Positions 13,607-26,000 of a stretch of DNA of 64,000 nt are shown here, in pieces; the first letter of the stretch is position 1, and each line of letters starts with the position of its first letter. Location of the stretch: contig NC_039506.1 of assembly GCF_003672135.1 (NCBI RefSeq), positions 3,162,001 to 3,226,000 on the forward strand. The letters are read 5' to 3'. Source of the stretch: Ooceraea biroi. Lineage: Eukaryota; Arthropoda; Insecta; Hymenoptera; Formicidae. Made by a program: the position numbers and the translations under genes. The notes beneath the pieces were generated by a model that saw nothing but the letters and a program-made list of their open reading frames with translations, was not told the origin of the DNA and made no database searches.

Positions 13607-16600
13607 GTGATGAAGATAGAGAACATTATGTGCATGATTATTGCCACGCGCAATTATAAATGCTTCATCGGTTTTCGATATCTTGCTGTCAATATACTTA
13701 CCCTTTACGCGTGATACATAACGACGTCTGAGCGACAGAAACAGACAGGATGAAACTGATAATATCAACTAAAATCTGCAACAAACTATTGTATATATTA
13801 TTCATTGTATATATTATTATGTTATATAATTAATAATTTAATAATTACTATCGTTAATAATAAATACATAATATTACAGGAGTGACGAGACATTAATAAA
13901 ACTGTAATACATTTTTTTATTTTAAAGGAAAATTATAAAGTTATTATAACGGCAGTAAAAATAACCACACCACCACAATTCCACGTGTCTAAAAATATTA
14001 TTGCATTATGTTTAACGAGCAGTACCTTTTGTGTTGTGTTGCTGCATTTGCAGGCATAAATCACAACAAAGTTTACGATTAGGTGCTCGTAATCACAATT
14101 ATTGTCACCAGATTTTACGATCGTTGTTCATCATTTATTACATTCATCGATTATATACATGTTATGTATGCAACAGAGCAATATGTTTTCTTAGTTGACT
14201 TTTCGATGGTCAATGAAGTTGTGTTTTCGCAATTAGCTGATCAACACGCGAATTCAAAAATATTAAAATGTCTATGCGATACTAGTCTATGCGAAGTAAT
14301 CATCTAATATTGCCTCATGTATGATTCATGTTATAATTTTTCCTCTGGAAAAATTCCTTCGTTCCAAAGCGAAAACATCACTCACAAACATATTTCAATA
14401 CAATTTGTCTCTTGAGCAAAATTAATTTTTCTTTTGTCTTGTGTCTGATTAGTTGGCAGAGTTTGATACACGACATGCGTAACTTTAGAAATTCGCGAGA
14501 AACGACAGCATTATTAGTTCGATGCTACTGATACAGCGATCGAGATATTGTTTCGTCGAATGGCATCGTGTCGTTCTGTTTTATGAGGCCCAGTAAAGTT
14601 CCGCGTACACAATTGATTAGTTTACCGAGAGCTTTAATTGGCCGGGATTAGTACGATAACCGTGGCGAGTGCCCGCAAAAGAGCGACGCCTGCTTCAAAG
14701 CAAAGTAATATTCTATAAATGGTTGCGGTCTTTGCCTTTTTTATATTTTCTCGTTAATTTATGAAACTTAAAAATTTATTTGCATTACTACCGTCTTTTT
14801 GTAACAGACATTTTTGCAAGACTCTGGTATTTATACATGTGTTGTATAATTTTTAATTGATTGTTTAATATGTCACAGATATTTTTCCCATTACGCTTTG
14901 ACGTTTCCGTTAATTGTTCGAACAATTTCTCACGAACGCGCGGCCATTGACACATGCTATCAATATTCGTCGAGAATCAACGTTTCGCGCTTCGCGATAA
15001 ATACGGACTTAATTTTAAACCAAACTGTTTACACGATGTCTCGTGCACGTGTCAAATGCACGAAAAATTGAGCATTCCTGCGTTCGCAATAGAATTAACG
15101 CATATTACCGATGATTTAAAGTTCATTCGCGTTTCTGATCTGAGCTCCCAATTGGGTCAGTGGGTACGCTACTGTGGAGCTAAACAAAAATCGCGGTTTA
15201 ATCACGCACGCTTATCGCTGTGTTTGCAAATTGTTTAATCAAACCACTGCCGCGCCAAATCCACAACGTGCAATCGTAGGATTAACCGTTGAAGACCGCG
15301 GCGAGTGCTTGCAATTATATTCCTACCGCACAGTTCGTTATCACGAATCGGTGACGTCGTTGACATGTCGTATTTCTCGCTTATTATCTCAAAAAATATT
15401 GTATCTTTCTCTCTCTCTCGCCGACCAGACTCCATTTTGAGCAATTCTGCATAGATCTCAAGTAATGATGCGTGCTACGCGCGACATCCATTCTCTTGTG
15501 TAACAAAACATGAGCAGTGCGCAAGAAAACTTATTTTCCTCGATTATTTTCGCTACTGATTCCGCAGTTTCATTCTGCGCATTATTTCCGCATAAAAGTG
15601 ACGAAACAACCAATTTTCATGTCGAAATGGAACAAAATGCGCGTGATTTATACGCGTAACTCAGCACATATCGCAGCTCAAATTTAATTAAAGTTATTTG
15701 AAATATTATATTACTGATAAAAATCGGGTTTTTTAAAATTCAAATAAAATTTGTGAGGAACAATCGAATCAATGTTGTCCCTTTACCGATGTCCGAGTAT
15801 CTTGTATTATTCCACAAACATTGTGATTTCCTGATGCCCTCGCAGAAATTTGTTTGCGTTTGTTGTTGTAATTTAATTAATTAACGTTCCATTAACGATA
15901 AGAGTGTCAAATGGTTATCTCTCGATATCGCATATCAAAGCGGCGATACGCGCAAAATAATTTCCAGCCTAGGAAGCTTACGGCACTGACAATACGCAGC
16001 ACGCGTCATTACGCACCGATTCCGCTTTGCAAGCCGTACGTATGTACACGAGCTCTCATAGAGAGATCCCACCGCGATATATAAATGTCGCGCGATGTAT
16101 CCGCACGTTGTTCTCCGGAGAAGCGATTTGCTGGCGTGATCGTGCCTCGTGATTTGCCTCGTGTCAGTTCTGGACCGGCCGATATTCAGCAACAAACGTG
16201 CCTCGACGACGTGAAAGAAGGTCTCGTGGACCTCGACAAGTGGCTACCAATCTAGCCGGATCAAGCTCTGCCAATCAGCTCTGATCGAATCGACGAATGA
16301 TGACCACGCGAAATTTGGAAAAGATGCTCAGACTCACCACTCTGTCAAGGGTCCGTTTCTCACGGTATATCGATAATTCGGAGCAATCTCGGGTTCTCCA
16401 TCGGGATGTTAAATCTGTTCGCAACAAAGATCGGAATCGGTGTAACATTTATGCGTCGAGATTTCGATTTTTGCCGAAGACACGCGGAAATAATTGCTAC
16501 GTCGCGTCGGTTGTCCTTAATTGCCGCTTCGCTAATGTTACGATAACAATTGAAGATAGAGAAGTTGTCACGTCTTAAAATAGAAGTTATCGTATCTTAA

Positions 16601-17068
16601 AATTGTTACAAGCCTTATCTTTTTTTGGAAGACGCTGTATTGTCTTACTGATCGATGTACGTATTATTTTTCTATACATTGCATTTTGAAATTAACTTTA
16701 AAATAATTGACTTGCGTATCTTTTCTGTATCAATTCTTCGGAATTAGATACACACGATGCTTAAACACAATAAGTTGCAATTTTGAAGAAAGATTCAGTC
16801 AGTGTAAATCCATATGAAATATTTCTCTATGCATTTATTTCCATTAAATTGATTTTACAACTTATTTCATTAAATTGACACATTATATCTTTTAAACTAA
16901 GAGATTGTATTTTTTTAAGATATTTGATGTATTTGCACGAGTTGTCATCTGTTATCTCATCAATCCATCCAAAGCACAATGGAATACTATTTGGTGACAG
17001 TACTATACGCGCATGCTTCCTTCAGTGAATGCAGTTCTTCATTTTTGCACTGAATCAGTAAAAGATTA
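12356..17068. other. Putative intron, no supported exon
   Basis: The stretch is AT-rich and holds a (TA)n microsatellite near 13570. A TATATAAA sequence at 16078-16085 is followed by GC-richer DNA to about 16350 and could be a promoter and non-coding first exon for the exon at 17069. That exon is preceded by an acceptor-like TTTTTGCACTGAATCAG ending at 17058. None of this is proven. Confidence 0.4.
13570..13605. repeat. (TA)n microsatellite
   Basis: An uninterrupted run of about 17 TA units is seen directly in AT-rich non-coding DNA. Confidence 0.9.
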
Positions 17069-20000
17069 ATGATGCGGAAAGCCAAAGAAGAGCGCAACCG
17101 AATCGCTTCGGCTTATTTTCGAGTGAGCTTCGATGAGGATGACATCGAGGAAAAGGAGGATAACTTGTCAGCAAAGGAATTGGAAAAGATGCCCGAAACA
17201 TCTTCTTTATCTGACAAGGACTCGAGAAGAGATTCGAGAGGCAGATCCAGCGCCACAAAAGTGGAAACTTTAAACTTGAATCCATCTTTCGATCTTGAGT
17301 TTGCCTCTTCCACATTGTTACCTGCTGGAAGCGTTTTCGGCAGCTTGCAATCATCCGAGAGCTCCGAGAATTTACTGGAAGCTTCGTCGCAATATGCAAG
17401 CAACGTGGATGCCAAGTGTGGCAGTGACGTGCTCTCGAAAATCGATACGGGAGAATCGGTAGTACCGATCGCGGATTCGGACGTGGCTCCCTCGGCCATG
17501 AAACATAAAAATTTCATCGCGAAGGAGTCACCGGCGAGGCTTCACTCTTCATCAAAAGCGAATCCAGTTTCATCATCAATGGGAAACCATCCAGAACGCA
17601 TCCATGTGAAACCAATCACCGCGAGCTGGGCGAAACGTTCGCAATTAGCGTCCGACCAGCCAAGGACTCCAGCGGAAACCTTAGAAATAGAACAGCCCGT
17701 GCATTCCCAAAACGAAAGACAAAGAAGTTCAACTTCACTGGGATCAGCCAGCAAAAAGCTAGTCAAAGAACAGCTTCAGCCAAGCATTGCAGAAGTGCCC
17801 GAGCAGGTCTCACAGTCTTCAGCATCGAGTACCGTCCCAGTCCAAGAGTACCACATCATCAATGAGAAGTCCATGAAGAGTATCCGCAGATCGACGTTGC
17901 CGATGATGAGCGTCGATCTGACTCAGTCAGGCCATCAACGCGAGGCGAACGTCACGACGACCTCCCCGAAATCGCCGACGTTCGAGGACATCCTCGCTGG
18001 TACCAGCGTGAACCCCATCCGGAAGTTCAGCATAGCAAACGCGGCGATCTGCTCGAGTCTGGCACCAAGCCTCCTAGGAGCTATTCCCGGCGTGCCGAAC
18101 TCTCTTCTGCCGAACAGCGGCGAGGGTCTGCATCGAAGTGCCACCCTGTCGAACCTGCCAACCGCCTCCTCGGCCGTCGACGACGACGATGTTAGCGTCG
18201 GCGGAACGCGTCGCCGCTTAAAGTCATTTCTGCGTCTTCACATACCCGAGTTGCATCACGGCGCGAGCTGGCAAAACGGGGATTATCAGTTGCACCCCCA
18301 TTCTCAGCACGATCATCAGCCTCACCATCATCACCATCACACGTTCCCGCATGTGTTCCACGTGCCCACCTTTACGTTCACGGCGCCGGCCACCGATGGC
18401 ACCGGCCGCAAGTTCAACTTCGGCATTCGACGGCACTCCCAGGCGGTTAGTGCAAGAGTCAAGGTTGCACGTCGTACCCCTCTTTTTTCGTTTTTCATCT
18501 TTTCTTTTTTGTTAACACCTGTTGCAAGAGTGAGACCATGCCGCCTTTCTAGTCGAAGTAGAATTGATTGATGAAATATTAGAATACTTTGCGGAAACAG
18601 TAGAAAAATCAGCGTGATGTGATTGACACATATTGACAACGATTTTGAAATAGAAATAAAACTCAAATTCATATCTTGTAAAGTTCTTGTTTTGGATACG
18701 AAATCGTAGCTAAAATAAGTCGTACAAGTTTTTTCCACATGCTTATTTTAAATCCTTTAAATAATTGTTAATTAAATTTTAATTAGTTTTGACGCTCATA
18801 ATTCGGAAGAGATCATTCAGAACAATTAAATTAATGATAATTAAATTAAAACGAAAGAAGCGTAATTTTTTATCGTTAATTTATCGAATGGATGAAGCCG
18901 CACACAGCTCTGGTATCATGTATCATGTTGGCCAGACATTGACGTGTGAAGAGTGTATCAATAACACCAGAATCGATTAAATCGTGGCACGTGTTCTAGT
19001 TGGAATGATTCACGCTTTGAATTGATACGCCTGGTTAAGATCGAACCGAGTCGAAATGATTTGACGACGATGCTTTCATTGCGGGTAATAAAACGTTAAT
19101 TGTTACAGGCCGCTGTGAAAGAATGTCGACGACAAAAACGTCGACGCAGCTTAAGCGTTTATCTTATCGGAATTGTCGCTTAAGCGTTTATAACTGCAAA
19201 GTAAGAAAATCCACGAAAAGTGATTAAATGTCACGGCCATCAATCTAATAATATCTCACAGTTTTATTAACGTCGTGTCTGCCGCTGTGCGTTATCGTAT
19301 TGATAACAATTAAACGTTTAAAAGAATAATTGAAAGTCATTTTCAATATTAAAAATTTAGATAACTAAATTTTGAATTAAATATATATATAATTTTAGAA
19401 CTATGTAGTAGATTTGTTATATAATATAATTATATATTTATAATTTCACAAATATTTAAAATTCTGATAATGTCACAATTTTCAAAGTAGATACACGAAA
19501 TTACATTTAAAAGTCTGTTATATCTATATTTCATCGTATCATTTTAAAATTTATTTCTATTCTAGATTAGTTTCGCACTAATTTAATAGAATATTTGCGT
19601 TCTTTTTTAAAATTTTGCCTTTTTTAAGACCATTTGTTTTAGTTTAATGACGTTCTTCATAGCTACGACTGATGATCTGATAAGCCGACGTACAAACTGG
19701 TCTTTATCGTCTTAGCAATGTTTAATTTGATAGAAACGTGTCAATCCTATAGTTGCGGAAATTTTGGAGATTCCTACTTATGTAATCTCAGGTACTATAT
19801 AACGGAATTTTGCCTCGGTTCTGTCATTGATCTTGACGCGAGCAAGCTGATATCCGCCAACGCTTACGGATTAACACAGTCACCGATATAAGCGCACGTT
19901 TGCCGTGGTATGTACGAGCCATACCACTGCCAACGATTTCAGCGAAGTGACAAAATCGACCGCATGAAGAGCTGATCTAACGCATTTCTAAACGTATGTG

Positions 20001-23000
20001 TGCGCGTGTGTGTACGATGCGTGTATGTGTATGCGTTTGCACTCCCGCAGCGTCGGATTTTTATTTATTATTAGTAGAGTCCGAACCGTCGTTAAACGAC
20101 GAACAGTGCTACAATCTCTGAAAGCATAGGAGACTCTAGAGACTGAGGATAAATAATTTTTTAGAGCAACGTGAAGGTACGACCGTCGACGTGAATGATA
20201 ATTTTGACGCGCTTTGAAATTTTGACTTTGCAACATGTGGATTTACAGTTCTGGCGCAAGCTATCTGTTTCACCTAGTTTTTTTAATCAAACTTTTACTC
20301 CATTTTTATGTAAAATATAAATAGCATTAATTGAATAAACTTTGGATTTAAATAATTGTTCAAGATTTTCAAATATTTAATATTTGTAGGATTGGAAATT
20401 TAATATCTTAATGTAGATGTTATTACTAAATTGTCTTAAGTGAGCGACCTAGGGATCTTTCATGTATCGAAGGATTATGAGTCTAATTCCATCATAGTAT
20501 ATTTGATAGCATTATCCCCTCACACACTATAAATGCCAAGCCAATTTACGCGCGTTACGTTGCAGATTCCATCCATAATACATGTTGGCGAAATGTCATT
20601 AACTGTTCCCACAGGAATTTCTTGTAGAAACACGTTACTTGCTGCGGGATTATATACCTGCTCGGTGCGCTTAACACGTGTTTGTTTGCATTAACATTTA
20701 GAATGTTGTGTAGTATTTGACAATAATCGCATATATATAAATACGTTGCATAGCAGCAACATTACTATTCGAAGCCTTAGAACAGAAATCGCAATTGAAT
20801 TTTTTCTTTAATATTATCTTATCTCGCAAATGTTTATTCACTGATCGGCTTAGACGTGCAAGACGCCGTAAGAAATAAACAATAAGACAAAAACAGTGAA
20901 AAAAGAATAGAAAATAATAAATAAAAGAGAGAGAAAAATAGCAAATAAATAAATATTGAAACTAATTACAACGGAAGAACGATGTAAAAAAGAAGGATAT
21001 AAAAATTAAATTTCGATGGTCTCTACTTTATTTCGCATCTACGAATTTCATCAGAAATTGAAAAAGAAGAGATTGCTTATAATCGATAACGTTTCATTAG
21101 CTTCCCGTTGTATGCAAGATCATCCCTTATCATTCACTTCTCGTGACACTCACTGTCATTGACCCAGATTCAGACTCTGTAAGACCTAGAAATGCGATTA
21201 ATTTCTCCATTCTTCGGAATGGAGAATGCGCACGCTCCAGTTGCAGTCGGAAGGTAAAACTGAACCCAACCAAATTACGGGTGATATATTCCGTAATACG
21301 CAATACTTTCACAGAAGCACGTCCGCAGCTGTTGTGTGATGCAATATTGTCGTAAAACGTAATAAATTGTAGTATCGCTGAAAAGAAAGAGCGATCAGGT
21401 GTGTAACGGTGATTTCTGTCTTAATTAAGATCTATTAAGATTAATTGAGAAAATATCTATTTATTACATCTACGAGATAACGCGCAGAACATGCTGAGAA
21501 CTAAAAAAAAGAAAACTTAAAAGGAAGATGTGCCACATGTGAGATTTGCAGTTGGAATCTCAGAAATCTTGGAGGATGTATTTCACGATTTATATTTCGC
21601 TTATTATTATATACAGTTCGCTTGTGATATTTATACTGTAAAGTGTGAAATTACGCTCCCGCGGCAAATCAAAATCGATGCTTTACCACTCTTCACTACT
21701 TCTACATTCCGATAACTTGAAAGCTATCCCTGTAATTTATTGTGATATCTCAGCTGTACCATTTACGTCAGATATGAACATAATGAACATATTATGTAAA
21801 CTACACTACACACGCGAAATTGAGACATTTTGGTGAATAATGCGGAGAAGAGATTCGGTGGATAAATTTAAGAAATCTAAAAACTTTCCCTGGAAATGTT
21901 AAACTAATTAATTGACAGAATATTCAACAATTGACTATATATACCAAGCTCGAAAATATAATAAGAAATACTTATAATTAAATTAATCGATGGGATTTAT
22001 AAACATTATCGAAAATTATTTTGAAAATAATTGAGGATGAACAAAAGAATCAACAAATTGTATTTTATATTTAAGAGATCTAATACTTTTCTGTAGTTGT
22101 GTGAAAAATGTTATCTAAGCAACAATATACCAACTGTGTTGCTTGAGTTACAAGCTGTGAAATGGAATGGTGCATTTTGCCATTCGCATATGGGTTTTTT
22201 CGCATGCAGTGAGATTGAATCTGTTTGATTTCATTCATGGAATTTTACTCTAAAGTTTTTTGCTCTTTTAATATAATAACATAATAATAAGAATTATACA
22301 TAATTAGAATTTAATGATAATTTTCTTTGATTCTTTCGCAGACATTGCATCGGACTGACTCGATGGTATCGCTTTGTTACCGATCGCTCGCGAGCTACAT
22401 CACAGATGATAATCTCGCTGGACTCCAAAGTTTCCTCGACAATAAACGTGTACAGGTCGACGATAGAGATGAGGTAAAAATCATAAATGTTTAAAGGAAG
22501 TCTCTTTAATTGTACGTATTTTTGTAAGGAAAAATTTTATATTATTTAATGTCACATCGATGACAAAACATTTTTCCGAATAAAAATAAATATAAATCTA
22601 ATTTGAGAAATTATTTCTTTACAACAGAATGGCAGCACCGCTCTCATCCTTGCAGCAATTAAGGGAAAAATACACTTCGTCCGAGAGCTCATCAATCATG
22701 GAGCGGACGTCAACGCTGAAGACGCGGTTAGTATCTGCTGACGATCTATTTAATTGCATGGAACAGATTAAAATTCTAATGTGCACGTGTATCATTGTTT
22801 TCAGGATAATTGGACGGCATTGCTGTGCGCAGCGAAGGAAGGCCACACCGAGATCTGTCTCGAGTTGTTGGAGCACGGCGCCGAATTGGAACACCGAGAC
22901 ATGGTAAAAAGATGCAAATTTTATTAGTCTGGCGCAGTGCCAATTTACACAAACTAGCAAATAACATATATAAGTCAAGCTAATAGATACTGTCTCATTT

Positions 23001-26000
23001 CGTGTTTATGAATTGAAAATTTTTCCGACGATTAAAAACTGCTTTTATGAATATAAAATTCATGTATATCTCAAAATTTTTTATTTTGTTTTATTATTAA
23101 AATATATTATCAACATGCATCATTAACAGTATTTCCTATATTTTCAGATTCCTCTCTGACTAATTCATGCTTATTTATTTTTAAGGAAAAATAAATTCTT
23201 TTATAAAAAGAAAAAAGCTCTTTCAGAGTGCATAAAACTTAAAGAAAAAGTTTAATTAATTGCATAGCCGTTCTCATGGAAAAATTGACATTTTTATACT
23301 AGTAAATAAAGATTCGATAATTGTGTCCTATTCCAGGGTGGGTGGACGGCGCTCATGTGGGCGACGTATAAGGGTAAATCGGCAACGGTGACGATGTTAT
23401 TGGGGCGCGGAGCTGACGTCAACGCGCATGGGAATTTTCATATTTCTTCTTTATTATGGGCCGCTGGCAGGGGTTACCCTGATATAGTCAAGGATCTCAT
23501 TGCTCACGGGGCGAAGGTCAATGTCGGTGATAAGGTAATGATCGACGAGCTTGGCCACCAATCGATGACCTCATCACGTTCACTCTTGGGATACCTATGC
23601 TCATTTTCTTTTCTTTTAAGTATGGTACTACGGCGCTCGTGTGGGCATCGCGCAAGGGAAACGTAGAAATCGTTGATACACTTCTCAAGGCCGGAGCCAA
23701 TGTCGATACGGCGGGCATGGTAAGAGCAATATAAATTAAAAGAGGAAAATATGGACAATATTTTTCCATCATTATATATTAATAATAGCTTATTTATTTT
23801 ATATATTAATAATAGTGATACGATAAAAATATGACACACCCTATATATTATTATATGATTATTATAATTCTTTTTATTTATTTGAAACAGAACTGTTTAT
23901 CATTTATTCTGAATGGTGTCTTGTAACAATATTGCTGCACTTTATAAGAAATATTTCAATTTATCTTTTCAATTTTAATATATCTCTCATATATTTTTTG
24001 TACTTACGTTTGTTCTCATGATCTTTGCAGTATTCGTGGACCGCCTTGCTCGTGGCTACCCTCGGTAACCACGTAGAAGTGGTGCTGTTACTGTTGGAGC
24101 ACAAACCCAACGTGAATGCTCTGGACAAAGACGGCTGCACCGCTCTGGCGATAGCCTGTCGTGAAGGTCACCATGAAATATCCAATGCCCTTTTAAATGC
24201 CGGCGCCTACGTTAATATCCAAGATCGAACGGGGGATACGAATTTGATTCACGCAGTTAAAGGTGGTCATCGTGGCGTAGTGGAATCTCTACTGAAGAAG
24301 TACGCCGACGTCGACATCGCCGGAAAGGTACGATACATCGTCTTCTCCTTACTCGCGTATCTTCCTCGAAGACCGATTTGGAAAAAAAAGAGAAAACACT
24401 TTTCTTGCGATTCTTATGTGCCGTTTCGAAGTCATTTCGAGAAGTTAATAACCAGTCGGATCTTGTCGGTCGCAACACTGGTCCCACGTGAAACATGTAC
24501 GAGAGTCGTCCGAGTATTAAAAAGGAAGTCCCGCGAAGGTCATCCGAATAAAGTGGCGCGAATTGACGAAATCCGTAAGAGCGCGTAAGAGCCACTTCGA
24601 GCTAGGCTCGCGACCCCCTACGTCGTCGCCCCACATCCGCGGTTACCGAGCTCGCTCCACAGCCGAACTAACCACCCCATCCGTATATATTTTAGGATAA
24701 AAAAACCGCAACTTACATAGCAGTAGAGAAAGGCAATATACCGATACTCAAATTATTACTAAACGCTAACCCAGACCTGGAGATTGCCACGAAAGACGGT
24801 GACACGCCTTTACTACGGGCGGTGAGGTCACGTAACGCCGAAATCGTGCAATTGCTTTTAGACAAGAAAGCCAAGGTCTCGGCTACGGACAAGAAGGGCG
24901 ACACTGTACTGCACATTGCGATGCGCGCGCGATCGAAAGCGATCGTCGAGATACTACTGCGGAATCCAAAGAATAGCCAGTTATTGTACCGTCCGAACAA
25001 ACAAGGCGAGACTCCGTACAACATCGACGTCAATCACCCCAAGACGATCCTCGGACAGATATTTGGTGCTCGTAAGTGAACCGGTTACGTGGACGTCCGT
25101 TAATTGGCGTCACGTTGATAGCTTCACGTGCAGCAGGCACGTTTAATTTTTTTCCTAACGTGTTTTTTTATAGAAGTCTGATGAAATTGCAGGACGCTTG
25201 AATACTAACGAGGACAATGAGAATATGCTCGGTTACGATTTATACAGCAGTGCGCTGGCAGATATTCTTAGCGAGCCGTCACTCTCCACGCCAATTACTG
25301 TCGGCCTTTATGCAAAATGGGGTTCTGGGAAATCATTCCTATTGAATAAGCTAAGAGGTATCAGCAAATATAGCTTATGGAGCTATCCAAATGCTATCTA
25401 GAAACTCACCAGGAGGTATCCCGGAAGCTCTATGCTTGTAGATCTCCGATAAACTTGAAGAAAAGAATTCTCTTTAGAGAAACTTAAATCTTTATATTAT
25501 CCATTTCGAGAAATAAATAAATCACATTAAATTTCTATGAAATTCGCAAGAAAATTCCGAGATATCTTCTGGGATGTTTTCGTTTATATACATCTAAACT
25601 GAAAAAGGCAATGATACTAAAGGCGGCTACTGTCCACAGAGGAAATGAAGAACTTTGCGCGGCAATGGATTGATCCGGTGTTCCAATTCTCTTCCTTACT
25701 CTTTCTAGTAGTAGCACACATATCCTTGCTGGTGGGAGTCACGATAGGTCTCGCCTTGCAATCGTGGATCATCGGTGTGGCCTGCGGAGTAAGCCTATTG
25801 ATTATCATTTATATTTTTCTGGTGCTCGTTTGGTACGCCCACAAGAGGTAAGCAGAAACAGTAACAAGAAAGCTACGTGAGATGGTGCCAATCCGCGTCA
25901 GATTCGCCTCAACAGAGATCTTGCATTGCAGGTACGATTGGTACTGGCCGTACAATCTGACAGTCGCGCTCACCACCAAGCTGAATGCGCTGAAACTGCT

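Noticed and set aside
16297..16350. ATG-ATG start with 18 codons as a fourth Kidins220 first exon
   Set aside because: The only donor in phase is AGG|GTCCGT, which is far from consensus.
24328..24588. Open frame continuing past the ankyrin exon ending at 24327
   Set aside because: The ankyrin pattern stops exactly at the AAAG|GTACGA donor and resumes after TTTTAG at 24696, so this is intron read-through.
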